The notes beneath the pieces were generated by a model. That model did no database searches. It had not been told where the DNA came from and saw only the letters and a list, made by a program, of their open reading frames with translations. Shown in pieces: positions 43,301 to 58,300 of a stretch of 64,000 nucleotides of DNA (position 1 is the first letter of the stretch; every line of letters starts with the position of its first letter). The stretch is taken from positions 62,001 through 126,000 of the forward strand of contig JADIIX010000015.1 of NCBI GenBank assembly GCA_027604505.1. The letters run 5' to 3'. Source of the stretch: Gonapodya sp. JEL0774 (Eukaryota; Monoblepharomycota; Monoblepharidomycetes; Monoblepharidales; Gonapodyaceae). The position numbers were made by a program, and so were the translations under genes.

Positions 43301-46300
43301 CCCCGTGCGCCACCCCTCTTCTTCATCCAGTTCTCGAACTCCTCTTCACCTTGCCTGCTTTTTCGTTCCCCACGTTCCCAACCTCCCCGCTGGCGCGCGT
43401 CTCGACGATTACCGCGTAGATCTTGAGACTGTTCAGCGAGTTACGGGGATAGAGCTGTTTCCGGGCCTGAGTCGCTCAGAAGGACATACACCTGTCGAGT
43501 TCGTGGACATGTGCTCATCCGGGCTGCTAGGGTGTGGCGTGCACGTGGGGTCGAGCACGGAGGGCAAAAGGTCGAGGAGACGGACCGATGTTGGCGGTGG
43601 AGGGGCAGACACAAATAGGAGGGATGGCGAACAGAAAATAATTGAAATCGAATAATCTACACCATTAAAAATTCTTATCTAGACGTGTTTAAGAATCTTC
43701 TATCAAATCAGCATCAGCCCGTTTTGATACTCCCAGGCCCCCCACATTCCAGTTGCCAAGCTGGCCCCACCAAACACATGCCATAGACTATGCGTCCCAG
43801 CCCAACCCTTCCTATCCGCCACAAAGCACACAATCCCAGCGGCTCCTGTTGCGATTGCAGCCGTGCTACCAACAATATAGTACGCGTACACTAGGAACGG
43901 TAGACACAGAGCGCAGAGCTGGACGGCGAGCGTGGCTGTGCGTTCCCAATTCCTGATAAAAGTAATTGAAATAAACAGAATGACGAATATTGGGGTGAAG
44001 GGATGCAGAAGGATGGGGTGCGGGAAGTGAGAGGAGAGGAGGTACAGAGTTTGCTGTGGTGAGACAGAGGTGCGATAGGGGGTCAGTTGAAACGAAAGTG
44101 GCAAGAGGCCGAAGTTCAAAGTTCCGCGCTCAAAAGGTTGAATTGTTAAAAGGAGAAGGATCTCCCATAGGTTCTCTGTCCCAGTCGCCTCCATGCAACC
44201 GAATGCATTTGAGCACCCGTCTTTCGAAATACCATTGAGCGGGCTCCAATTGTACGTGTACTTACTAAAAATGCCATCACCGTGGCTAAGCAGGTATCCG
44301 CCGCACTCAAGACCTTCCACAACGTCGCGTGATATGCAGCACTGGTAACTGCAGTAACCGCGCTGCAAACAATAGTGAGTCCCAATAACGGGCTCACATC
44401 TGATATTGGTATCATCGCGAGAATGCCCACGGGAAGAGCAAAGAAGAACGACGTCCAGGAGCAGTGGAATTCAGCGATGAAAGGAAGCACGGAATATTTG
44501 CGCTCTAGAGTGACAATAGTGGCAGGGAGAAAAAGACGGGTGGAGAGTGGTAAAGAGACTTCGGGTGTGTTGAGAGATGAGGAGGAGGGAGACAGTGTAC
44601 TGGTTGGGGTGCATGAAGCCGATCGCTTAATTTGATGTGCTGTGCACGTGCAATCACGTCCGATAAGATCGAGAAGTTCGTGAATGAAAGTCTAAAGGGG
44701 CAAATGGGATGCGTTAAAAGTTGAGCAGCGCCAAAAATGCTGAGAAACGAGTACAGTGTTCTCAGAAGGGCAGAGTCCCTCAATTGTGTAATAAACGGAG
44801 TACCTTCCTCGACTGTTCTCAGATATACTTCCTTGGCTCTGTCCATTTCGCACAGAGCGATCGCTTGCACGTGGAGCTACTCACGCTTACTCCCCACTTC
44901 GCAGCTTTCCATCCTTTAGTCACCACCTCGTGCCCAAAAAGGGTCCAGTGTACCCGTTGAGCACGGGACGACTTTGCTTGGTGGGTGGCGTCCACTACTC
45001 CGTCAGAGGTTCCGGCAATGTGGGAGTTCTTGGGCCGTTCTAGCCCTGCTGCCGACACCGCCCATCCCGCCAAGTTTCTTACGGTCGCATTGCGGTAAGC
45101 GTAAACATTCCCCCACCCAGGAATCCAGCGCCGGGTCGTGGAAGACTGTCGGGAATCGGGGGACGGACGGGAACGCGAGCGTGTTCGAGTGAGACTTATG
45201 CCGTCTGAAGTGTCCAGAAACGATCGGCAGGAGCCCGAAGCGAATGGTGCCCATTGGGCGGCGAAGGGAGATTCACCGTCGCGATGGTTTGTTGATCCGA
45301 GAGTTCATGAACAGACCAAAAGATGAATACCCCGCGGGTTTCGTCAACGTTCCTCTTAATGCACCCACCATCACCGTTTGTAGCTCCTTGAAAGCCACTT
45401 AAGCTTTTGCTCCGTGTCCGATAATGGACACCTTCGCCCTGCAACGAGTGTGAGGTGCTGAAGCTACGAGACGGGGTGGAGGTATCGATCGGATCGCCGA
45501 ATGCTGGGTATTCCTCGACCAGGAAAGCCATCAAAATGGGCGATGGAAACCCCGGGACAGAAAGGTGTGAGAGAAAGTCCACTGGGTGTGGCGAATGTGC
45601 TTGCGGCACCTTGCCATGTACAAAATAATAATTATATGATTTTGGGGGATTCATGACTTTCATGGGCCACTAACGACCGTTTATATCTTCTCCTAGTATA
45701 GCTGTCTGCAAGCGTTGATGACGCTTGACTTGCATTTTGATAGTCCAACCAAGATGTCCTTGACCGCCACATCGAGTGATCGTCCGCTTGCATATTTCAA
45801 TTCATCTATCTGTTTGCTTCTTCAGCACCAATCAAAGGTGTGTTCTCGTCTGGTTCCGTTCCAACTCCATCACCAGATGTTTCCGGGCGACTCTCCTCAT
45901 CACCCTCATTGCGAACTTGAACAACCTCTTCTGGAGGCTTGATGTGATCAAAAGACCAAAGAAGAAGGAGATCTGGCGTGAATTTTCAATTTGGCATTTG
46001 CAAACTAAAGTTCAGTTTGCAAGAGCACAACAAGAAGCGACACACCCCTCACCATACACAATCTTCAATCCACCACAAGCCCAAAAAGCGACATCAAACC
46101 AGCCTCTAACACTGAGCCATCCAGTTGCTGCAGGTCCAAGTGAGCCTGCAACAGAACGCACGATGTTTGTGGCGCCGAGGACCGCAGTTCTTGCAGTGGG
46201 AGGAACGATAGAGGACACATAGGCAGTACGTGGGGCAACATCCTTCCGTCGGAAAGCATAATCGATGGTAGATGCAACAATTCAGTCATTCAAGATGCCA

Positions 46301-49300
46301 ATCTCACCATCTGAGAAATCGAGAATCGTGCAAACAGAACCGTGACTGCCAACGGCAGATTGGGAACGGTCGAGGGGAGCAGCGCCATGAGCACATTTGA
46401 AGGTAGATGAGTGAATACCACTGTAGTTGAACACGGGCATAAAGTTGGAAAGTCGTGCAGTGTGACAAATGGCTCAAAAGCTCTGCAACCAACTTGTTCT
46501 CACAAGACCGATTCTTCGCGCAACATGTGGTGCCACCAGCGTACTCAAACCAGCAGCCACCGTGGAAGCTGAGAGTAGAGGTGCCAAGTGAGACAAGTCG
46601 AGATTGAATCGGAGCCGAAACCAGTAAGTGAGTAAAGAACCGGTCACCAGAGATCCAGCAAAAGCGTCCAGCGAGAATAAAAGAGATAGGTGGAAAAGAG
46701 TATGAAGAAAAGAAGCGGGAATAGTAGAATCTCTCGGAGCTGCTTGAATGAGTTCCGCCTTCCTTTCGCGCTCTACTTCAACGTGTTCACTCAAGCCACA
46801 GAAGAGTGCAGCGAGGAGCAACCCAAGTGCTGCATAGGTGAGTGCAGTGAGTCGGTACCCCTCAAGAGTTGTAAGACCGAGCCATTTAGGGACAATGTCC
46901 ACTACTAATCCAGAACATACACCACCAACAGCGGATGACAAATATGCGGAGGATTGGGACCTTGTAGAGAATCACAATAATAATCTTGAATCGTGTTCTG
47001 ATGACGAGTATGTAAGTACGAACCAAGCGAAAACCATGGTCCGTTCCGCAGGAACCGCAATAAATCCCGCCAATGCAGAGGATTCTAGTGCCATAAATGG
47101 ACCAACCTCCATGCCAGACGGACTTATCACGCCTGGCAATATGGCGCACGAATCAGAAACGGCAATTGACACTCCTCCAGGAAAGGAAAGATCCATGCAC
47201 TCACCAAAGATTCCCGCGACTGCGAGAATAGAGAATCGTCTTGCTCCCGAGAAAGGCGCCCAAGCGTATACAGCACCACCCACAGTCATGAGCAGCGCTC
47301 CAAGAACAAGCATTCGTCGTCGCCCGATGTAGTCAGCGTTCCACGTCACGATTAGGGAAAACAAGGCATCTCCCGCAAGCGTTAAGCTCAAAAGCCAACC
47401 AATCTCGAGGTCCGTGAGGCCAAGCTCGGCAAGATAAAGTGCGAGTGGTATACCGATAAGACCGTAAGCAAAGAGTCTCACGCATCGTGTAAGAAGAAGA
47501 AGGACACCATCACGAGGGAGGGTATATAGAGTATCCAGCCCAAGCACTGTCGAAAACGACGGGCTTCCTTCTTGTGCCTGACTGTTCATCGATGCGAAGG
47601 GGTTCACAAACCGTGCCACAACCAGCCTACATAGTCACCACGGCATAGTTTCGTTCTGGGCTGTGAAGAACCCAATCTGACAAACGATTGTTTTCCAATT
47701 GTTCACGGCCGAGATAAAAGTTGCGGAGAAGAAGTCTCCTGAAGCCACCGAACGATCGCGTATCCCCTCAAGCAAGTCAACGAACGGGGCACATCCGGTC
47801 CCGCGGACAAAGTTGAATGAATGGGCATTGGGTTCGCAGTGCGACTCTAGCCTTTCACCCAGTATTATGTCACTCTCTCGCAATCCCTCCACCTCGCTGA
47901 AGTTGAGACCTTGCGTTGTTCAGGGGCTCCAGATCCTCACTGTCACACCATGTCCGAACGACGAAGGGATGCTCCTGCTTCGACAAGTCCTGGTTCTCCT
48001 CGTTCTGATTGTCTTGCCACAGGTCTCCGGAACACCCCACCGTCGAGGCAATCTCCAAGGAATTCGGGTGGGCGTGGGGCAAGTTCCAGATGAAGGGGGA
48101 GGTTTCTGATGCAATGGATCTGCTAGACTACTGGTGAGTCAGATATATTTTCTGCATATTCTCTACAAAGCCTGTTATTGTTTTTGATCTCCACTCGTGT
48201 GCTTTGCCAAGTGTCCTTCTGCACACGCCCTTCCTGTGTGATTTGTGCAACAGCCCTGGCGAGGCACATATATAGGGTAAGAGATGTCTTGTGCAGGTGG
48301 CCAAGCTAGACTGGGCTAGATTTGGGGAATGTTCTAGCGTAGTTTAGTGCCGTTGATCTCCTTTGGGCTGCCATTATTTTGCGAGAGTGGGCTCCTCACG
48401 CCAAGCTCGTCCTATCACGGATATACAGTTATTAATTTAAGTAGCTCTTGGGGTGGAGGCCTGATGGGATATATTGTGTCATTCGTAAGCGGTAGTCACC
48501 CAGCCGATTACAGAAGATCATTTTAGGTTATTGTTGACATATGCGTAGGGTACAAATAATAGTATGTCAGAAATGTAAAGGTGAGAGTTTTTATACCAAC
48601 ATAATCAAAAACGATCCCGATGATCCACAACGATTGTCCGGCGGGCACAAACCTTGCGCGATTCTCTCCACTACTTTCATGGTTTATGGGTACAAGGTTG
48701 GGCTGTCTGGTCCTCTCCTCACCATACCATTTGCACACCAGGTTCTTCACCTAATCCATTCGCCCTGCCGTTTCCAGCATGGGCGCTCTGCGCTTCCTTT
48801 CGGCCCGCACTGGTTCCAATTCTCTCACCGCCTGAAACCGACCTATCGCGCCTGCCTCTTTCTGGCGCTGACAGACCGGTCGAGCCTTTTGAAGACCCAC
48901 CACCACCAAATATCGAGGACAGCGGGCGCCCTATTCGTCTCGATGTCTGTTGCGGTTGAGGTTGCGATTGTCGTGGTCGTTCTCGTTCCAACTCCTGATC
49001 CCTCTCTGATCTCTCCTTCTCTGCTTTCTCCGCGGCGACGGCGACCATTTCGGCCCTTTGTCTCTCAGCGGCAGCAACCCTCTCTGCAAAGTCGCTCGCT
49101 TCCTTCGCTTCCCGTTCCGCCTTTTCGCACCGCACCCGCCACTCTTCACGCTCCCTCTCCAACTGGTGAATGCGAGCAAGATAGTCCCGTTCAGTAGCAG
49201 CTACGCGGCGCTCAAGAAGGGAAGCATAGGCACGTGTTTCTTCAAGTTGGCGCACAAGCTGTGCCGTCGCAGAGGTAGGGGTGTGCGGGTCAGGGGGTAT

Positions 49301-52300
49301 CGATGGGCTTGGCGTGGCTCGAGGGGGAACAGAGGGTGTAGGGGTGGGGGTTGTACTTGACGGATTGGGGCTACTTCGGGTCGCCGCCGATGAAGATGTT
49401 TGCGTACCGTTGGGGGTGGCTCGACCCTGACCGTAACCGTGATGAACGGTGGACGAGGCAGCCGAACCAACAGCCGCAGTATATTGCTGAGGCACATACG
49501 GTGAAGTTAGGGTAGAAGAAGCTGGTGGAGTGGGTGGAAGGGGGAGTGATGTGTATGTTTCAGAGCGCGGTACTGGAGTGTGTGAAGAGAGAGGTCCTGG
49601 AGTCGATGTGGATATCGAAGGTGGGTTCGTCAATTGCCGTCCATTTCCGTCCCTTCCACCGTTTATGTAGCCAGAAGCCGAGGCGGATGTGCTGGTTGAG
49701 AGTGATTGATGATATTGTAGCTGACCCTGATTGTGAGGTCCAGCGGCAGGCGATGCTGCCGATGGTGGTAAAGTCGATTGCGAATTGGTGCTCGCGGCGA
49801 TGAATCGCGAATCGCGCCTAGATGATGGTGCTGGAAAGGAGCTCAGAACAGCAGAGCCCATTGCCATAGACCCCAGAACGGTAGATCCACCAGCACCGCC
49901 TGAGGAACTGGGAGTGAGTGGGTAGAAGTGAGACTCGCGGTACGAAGATGAACCAGTCACAGTCGCCATCGAGTTTGGACGGAGTTGAAGGCTCTGATAC
50001 GACGATGTTCCGGCACGGGCATGGAGGACTGTTGAAGCCGAGGGTTGTATGGGGAGTGACCGGGGAGCTATAGGTGGTTCGCTATTCTGCTGCATTTGCG
50101 ACAGTCCGAGTGCTTCGAGAATATCCCAACGTTGAGTCCGGCGTGCAGCCTCAATCACTCTGTCAGTGACAAGTGCACCTTTCCTGACAAGCACCCTTAC
50201 CACTTCCACGTTTACTTTTGTCCGCACCTCGTCACACCGTTCGGAGTTATACTGGGGGTCCAGCAAGCGTACCGTCCCACCCTTCTTATTGATGCGAATA
50301 TGCCCTTGATCTAGATCAAGCTGCCAATCTGGAAGAGGAAGACCATCGGGACTCAAAACCCGACCAGCGTTTACAGCAAAGGCGAGGGCAGAGTTATAAG
50401 ATATAGAGCCAGCAGTACGTTTCCGAGTCCAGTCGTCATGTGTCCAAGGTGAATGGGCATGGTAGCTATGGAGGGGAAAGGGGGGATATGCGGCGCAAGG
50501 AACTTCAAACAAAATACTTGTATCGCATTCTAGCCCAGCCCGCGTTCAGACCCCACTAATAGTCTCATTCAATATCGCGTCGAAAGGCCCGCTTTGTTAC
50601 TTGTTTCCACTGCTTCCATCCTGTTCTCCGCTGTTGACGTTTGAGAGTGAAGCATTTTTTATTTCTCCAAGAACACATCCTTCTGCCACGGTAGCAATGG
50701 GTGTTTCAAGATCTTTCGCCGATCTATCCATCACCAAGGTAACTGCACGCCACATATCAAGCGCTCCATGGCTTCTGGGCGATTTCGTAGTCCCACTCAG
50801 ACATTTGGCGAATATGCAGCGACTTTGTACCCTGAATTACCCTGAATGAACGCACGAATTCGTAGTCCAAATACTCACATTTGCCATTCAACAGGGTCGT
50901 TTGGGTCCGCCCCTGCATCTAAAAGCATTTGCACAATGTCCGCGTGTCCACACAAGACTGCAATAGCAAGCGCACTTTCTCCCAGGGAAACGTCGTGCCT
51001 CAACTCGCCGAGGTCTCTCGTGACCACGCCTCCTCCGGGCTTTACCTCCCAGTCGCGAAAGACTCGACATGAAAAACGGATCCACTTTCGCGCGGCCGGT
51101 TTCGCGCCTCGGTGTAGAGCTTCTCGGACGCGAGAGATATTGCGCGCTTCTATTGCTGCAATGAGGGATGCGTCGAGCTCAGTCGGGGCAGGTGGAGGAC
51201 GATTTGAAGGTGCACGAGCGTACGGGTTGGCGGAGGATTGAGGGACGAAAAACTTTTTGACCTCTTGGGGAGGTGTTGGAGAAGAGCGCTTGCGAGAATG
51301 AGGGTCTTGAGGGGAAGCAGGGGATGGAGGGAACTGAGAAAGCTCCTGTACAGGAGGGAGAGCGGGTGGAGTGGAAGCAGGTGGTGCATGTGGCAGCTGC
51401 GGAAGCTGTTGCTGGAGGTAGGGTGCGTGAACAATTCCCGTCGGAGGCGGTAAACCAGCAAGTTGTGGCGGGAGAACCACGCTGACAGGTCTCCCAGGGT
51501 AGTTTGTATTCACGCGGCGGCCCCGAGATTCTTCTGCTGCCTCCCTTTTCACCCGCTCGTCAACCATCCGCTGAGTGAATTCGTGCATTTCCGGGTCAGT
51601 TCTGGTCCGGCCATGGCGGGGCGAGCGGGGGCCTTCACTCAGTTCTTCATGGTCCTCGTGTAACTCGTCGTCTCCCGACCCCCCTAACTTCGACAGGGTC
51701 CAGTCCGAATGTGGGCGTGGTAATTGACGTTTTCCTTGCTCAGCGCGCCCTCGACGGCCGCGGGAGAAGATGGAAGTGTCCATTTGCCAAAGGTGGAAGT
51801 CCAAATATGGAGCTCGATTGTGCCCAGGTGGACCGCAAAAAGCGCCCTGACAAAGTCCTGTTGGGGTTCACCGCACAGAATATATGTGATAAGGTCAAGC
51901 GCCCAATCTCCACTACGTGAGAATCTTTTTTCCTTTAGATTGCTTCTTGAACGCATATGTATTCATATGTATTGTCTTTCCGAAGAATTATATCTGTTTC
52001 CTAATTCGTCATGAATCCTCGCTTGTTGAAAATGTGCTTTGATATCAACCCATAACGAGCGATTCAAGCTAATGACAGATGTAACGATAAGTATAGTGCA
52101 TAGTCTCGGTTCATCACTGGCGGATGAGGATTCGTGGGCTCCTACCGTGCCGCTGTAATCGCGGTGACGGACGAGACGAAGCTTAGTTCCGAGAAAGTTG
52201 GACAGTACGATAATGGCAATCGCAATACTTTGAGTTCATCCAAGCTTCCAAAGTTTCAAGTTTGCTTGGGAGTGAGGCTTCGAAAGAGGGCACGCATCAC

Positions 52301-55300
52301 CATGCCGAAGAACCCCATTTCATTTCCAACATCGAAATAAATATTTCACTCAATAATGGGGCCACCCCGATTCCCTTCCAGAAACCTGAGAGTGTCGCAC
52401 TCATCGATGTCATTAGCTTCCGCAACGTCCGTTGCCCCTCTCCGACTGACCCCATTCGCACACGATCGGCTCGACGCAAAAAGTGAACAGAATCCGCTGC
52501 CTGCAAAAACTGCCCCATCGGAGTCACCATCAACACTTGAGATCCACACAAGGCCTGCTTCTTTGATCTATCCAGTTCGGCCATCTTCCCAGCTGGATCA
52601 TGAAAGCTCCCTCATTTCCGCTCTCTCAGTTCACCCTTCCAAATTTAAAGTCGACGTGTTATCTAAGGCAATCGCCGCAGGCGCTAATCCGAATGCCACC
52701 ACCAATCTCAATTTCACCCTTCCTGGTACAGACGGGACGGAGCATCCCGCCACCCTTCTGGCACCATCTCCGCTCGCACTCGCGATTCTTCACGGTAACC
52801 TTGGCGCAGTAGCTTCCCTTCTCAATGCCGGTGCAGATCCTCAGCTTCCAATCGTCTGGGAAGTCCCCTTCCGACGTGAGTACCACTTCATCAATGCTTC
52901 TTCAATTTACAGAGTACAATTTGGAAACTGGTCTTCGCAGCTCGACACTTAGATGGTTGGAGTAACGAGCAGATGGTTACCGGTGCGTGGAAGGTAACTT
53001 ATCGATTCCCGGCTGCCACCCTGTTCGCCCTGGTCAGGGGATGCGAGGTTCTTGAGACAGACGGGTCCCTGGCCGCCGGTTGGACCCAAGATTCAAACAT
53101 GCGCGGAGTTGTGAGGCTACCCAGTAGGGCATCAGTAGTCGGGGCACCGGGATCAGACGGAAAAATCGTCGTTCTACCAAGGACCATTGAGCCACAGATG
53201 GACATATTTTATGCGTTACAGCGGTGGATACTGGAACGTGTGGCGAGAGATGCTGTAGACAGTTACCGACTCCAACAGGACAAATCTGGTGGACAACTGC
53301 AGAAGGTGCCCGAAAGTCATCCAGCTCGTTACGCAGTTTTTGGTGGCATACCCCGCTAAGTCGTACGGGGGATGAGACTTCGTGAAGTCGCGTTGAGTAG
53401 AGATGCGCACTTTGAGGAGAGAGGGGCGTCTCGAAATGATGACGGAGGGTATGCTTGGGAAGGTACACATAGGGGATCTTATCGCAAAGGACACATTTGT
53501 CATCCTTCAACAGTGAGTGATCATGTGTTTATATGTTTCTTTGTGAGCTCCAAGCGATGAGGTTTTGTTCGCCATGTAGGTCTGCTTCGAACGGACCTAC
53601 ATGCAGGACCTACATGCATTCAACTCCTACTATAACTTATAGACTGTTGCAGCAAGGAATTGAACAACAGGATGATCATGGAAAACAATTGTACTGAAAC
53701 CCAAATATTTAATTCATGCATATGTAGCATGTTGTCAACACGAGTGATTTCGAGTCGGACAGGTTCTAAAAGCAATACAGCCGGCAGGCCCGGTTGAGAA
53801 GCCCGGTGCTTCTTGAGTTGGCAACCAGCAATCTCATGTTGCTGAGTGCGGAGAGAGAACGTGGACGCCAGGTGACGCCAGCGTCTGAGTGGGGGAGCAG
53901 GCGCACAGCCCGAGTGGAGAGAGGAGAAATCCACTCTATGTAGTAGAATCATTGTATGTCCGTGTAATTGTAGGACTTTTGTGTGTCCAGACATAGTGGG
54001 GCCGCCGCCCGTGAAATGTGAGAGGATGGGGGACAGAACTGCCGAGTTTGTTGTCCATGCACGATGCTGTGAGCCCCGCATCCTGAGGCCAGCCCAAAAC
54101 GAACTCAATAATGCTTCAGACACTGCCCCAGCACTCTCATTCGTCGGACCGTGAACAACTGTTACCCGCACCGAATACATGTATGTATGTACACCTTCCA
54201 CAAGTGGTGCTCAATCCCCACTACCCGAGAATCCCAATATATCGACTTTCATCCATCCTTCAGTAATAATGGGTTGGACCGACAGCCCAGCAACTTGTCA
54301 GTGGCTGGACTACCTGTTCTACCACCAGAGATTTGGGCGACGGTCATGGGATACTTGTCATTTAGAACGGTAGGTGATTTGAAATGCACCCAGACCTCCA
54401 ACCACCTTCTCTCTCTGAAACAAGCGCAATGCAGCTCATCCGCATTGCAGTCGTATCAAAGTCACTTCGTTGTTTCCTGCAAGACTGCCCTCAACTCTTC
54501 CGAACCCTCGACTTCTTCCCAATTCGCCAACCTGATCCTTCCGCCTCTCGTGCACTGCAGTGCGTAGACGATGATCTAGTCGGAAAGCTTCTAGACCCAG
54601 GAGGTTTGCTTGATCCTGTGAGGCGAAACATCAAGGTTGTGAATCTGGATTTCGCCGCAATCACCGAGCAAGGGTTTTGGAAAGTGATGGACCGATGTGC
54701 GGCTGTGGAGGTGGTGTCAGTGATGGGATGCGAGCGGGTGTTTCTTGATAACGTGAGTCCAAACGGTCAAGAGAATATGGACAAGTTACAGTTCCGCATG
54801 CACTTCCCACTTCATGAACTCAGGAAATGGTCGCCCGCCTTTCCTTCACTATGGCTCTCAACGCCCATCTCCGCAAAGCGAAGGGTTCGCCTATCCAGTT
54901 TGACCGCTCTCTCATACGCGCACTCAACGTCTACCAACTCCGACCCTCTACAGCTCGTATTAAGGAACTGCCACGACAGCTGGAAGAACTCTATCTCGTT
55001 GGAACGTCGCCCGCTCGCTATTCTCATGAAGGTCGAGCGGCTCCTCCTGGGCCATGGCTCCCGCATTTGGGCCGACGTCAAGCGACCCTGCCTATGTTTT
55101 CGAAAATCCCCACGGACCAAGTTGCACGCCTGTATCGACGTGCGGAATTTAGTCGTGCAATTCTACTGAACGAGGACGACGTCATCCTCCGCTCGGACCG
55201 TGCCGGCTTCTCGTGTCCAACATGCGGTGCTCTCTCCCTCTCTCCCAACCACGTTGCGTGCTGTACTTGTGGTCACAGGAGGTCCTGCGGCCTTCCTGGT

Positions 55301-58300
55301 TGCCCTGAAACCAATAGCGCTGCAGAGTGGGAATTGTGTGAAGACTGTTCTAGACCGTTATGTGGTCCGTGTTTGAGGGGTGTGGAATATTTGGGAAGTT
55401 GCAAGAGTTGCTTTGCGATACAAAACTATGGGATGACAGTGTGGCCAGTGTTCGGGTCTGACTCGGATGTGGATGAGAACGAATGATTGAATGATATTTT
55501 TTGTGCCTTTTCATCGCTTTGAGTTCCGGAATGGAAGACTTCGTCGAAAGTGCATACGGCAGCCAATCTGAATTGCTCCGATTCTGCCGTGAGCTGCCTA
55601 AAATCGTGAGCATCGTGAGCGTGAGCTCATTCTGCATTCAGTTCCACTGGGGCGACATTTGCCAAATCCGTATCGTCCCACATCAGGAACTGCATGCACA
55701 CCTCAATGGCTCCGCTAGCCCTGAAATCATGAGCTCTCTGCGTGACTTGAAGAAGGAATCACATCCTCACCTCCAAAGTGTCGCATTGCCTGAGATACAA
55801 CCCAATTTTGTGATAACGGACTTCTTCCCATTTTTCGACTTTATCTACCAGCTGACTGATGATGAGGAGAGTGTACGATACGTTGCTCGTCGTGTGATAG
55901 ATGAATTTGCGAAAGATGGTGTTCGTTATCTCGAACTACGTTCAACACCACGAGCTAATGAAAAATCTGGCATGACCAAGGAATCGTATGTTCGCGCAAT
56001 ACTGGACGTACTATGCGATTCGAGGGCGGAGCATATCACTTTATCTCATGGAACGGATCGGACTCCGCATTTGATTGTACGCTTTATCCCATCCATTGAT
56101 CGCCGTTCAACCAAATCCGCTGCTTTGGACACTGCTGAGCTTGCTCTACGCCTCCGCGATGATCCGAACCGTGGAGAGTACATTGTTGGTGTTGATGTGT
56201 GCGGGGACCCAACACGTGGGGATTTCGCAAACGTTCAACCGGCAATAGAGTTGCTCAATGCAGCGAGACCTCCCCTGCCTACCACCATTCATTGCGGAGA
56301 AGTTGCTCGTGCAGATGGGGAAGCTACTGTCATGCTGGCCAGTAATCCTGGAAGGATTGGGCACGCAACTTTTCTCAGCTCGGATGAAAGGAAAGAAATC
56401 GTTCGAAAACGCCTGCCGAGTGAGTATGGTGAGTACCAGTGTGCTCTTCAATTCGTTTTTATTCATTGCAATCTGTGAGCAGTCGAAATATGTATGACAT
56501 CTAATGTTATTTGCAAGGTGGGTGACTGGTGGGGGTCAGTAGGAGTGGAACATGTCACGCTGATTGGTTCATGCCAGACTGTCAATTCTTATCCTGAACA
56601 TCACATTCGGGAGTATTTAGCAGAAGGACATCCAGTTGTCCTTTGTGTAAGTGCCGTAATGCAATTGGGAATTGCCCCAACTTACATCCAACCCTCATCA
56701 AAATACCAGACGGACGACTCAGGTATCTTTGGTTGCAGTTTATCACAGGAGTATTCTTTGGCAGCGCAGCATTTCCGATTGGGAAAACGAGAACTCTTTC
56801 AATTGTCAAGAAATTCGATAGAATCCATCTTCGGAGATGAGAATGTGAAGGAAAACTTGCGGCAGTACTGGGACACGTGGGCAGAAACATGTCTGGAAGA
56901 CTAGAAGCCAGATCTAGCCGAGCAATTTTTCATGTCACGTGGATGTACCAATGTATTTCGCATAACGATAGGCAGTGGCCAACTTATCCACAAACATCTT
57001 ATCGTGTTCCTTGCAATGAGTGAACCATCAACCGACCCGATCTCAATACTGCGCGCATCTTCCGTAGCTTCTCTCGACCTCCCTGACAAACGGTGTGTGT
57101 TTCAATGGTCGAAACTCGTTGACAGAACAGCTTCCTTCGACATTTTGGTCACATTACCTAATCCATATCCCGCAGAGTATGTTGGATTTGCTATGCCGAT
57201 GAAACTCTTGCAGATCGGGAGCAGCAAGATCCCACTCGTCCCCCAAATTCTCAACCATTCGCGACACTGGACGTGCGATGGGTGCGTGGATCGGTTCCAC
57301 ATCTGCAGGTTAGCATGGTGCTCCATACACGTTTTCCAATAGGTCCGCCCTTGTCGCTGTACTGGCTCCCTGCGTGATGTGCATGAGAGATGCCTCCTTA
57401 AGTGGAGATACACTCAGACCAGTTCCAGCTCTGATTCCAACAACGCGCTGAAATGCCCGGCCTGCAAAACGACGTACAAGTTCGAGGAGCCAAGCGATAT
57501 TCTTCTTGATGCTCTCAACTCAGTGGACCGAAGGTGATTTTATGTATCGTACAAAACGAGGATGGATCTCTTTGATCTGTCAAAACGCCTAACTGGTATT
57601 GCAACTTAGCATTTCTCAAACTACACCATACCTGGCGCTCTCCCTTGCTTTCATATCCTTGTATATCGTCCTGGTTTCTCATGGCGCGTACAGTATGGTT
57701 GCCTTCCTGGGACCACGCGCTTCCGCCCGCATTTTGACCCCCTCCGGTGGGACACCATCATGGCGTTTGTGGACTGGGCTTCCAATGATTCCTGCGGCTC
57801 TTGTAGCTGCCAGACTTGAGGGCTTCGAAATGTGGCTACTTGCTGCTCCGTGGATTTGCGTGGAGGATGTGTTCCGTGATGTCGTGCACGGTTTGCAACG
57901 TTTTCCCCCGAGTGAGCAGGGATTAATGGTGATGGTTCCCTGGGCAAGGTGAGCTAGAACTCTTGGTAGCTTTGGTTTCATGAAGTTGCAATGATTTTGA
58001 TGCTTTGTGCAGGCTTGCATACCGTTTCACCCACAAGCGTGCCCTCACATATCTGTTTCCTCCTGCCCCACAAACCATCGACCAAGCGCCAATAGAAGTA
58101 GTTCCCGTTGCTCCAGAGGCCGCAGATGGCGATCGTGCGGACGAGGTGGTTGATGTTCCCAACCGTGCGGCAGGAATCGGTCCTCCTCCTGTTGCTGGTG
58201 GTCGCCAGACACCGGCAAGAGTTCTTGCTCTTGCCCTACTCGCTCCCTCAATTGCCACGGCCTGTGGTGCCGCTCTTGGATGGGGAGTGACATCTCTGCG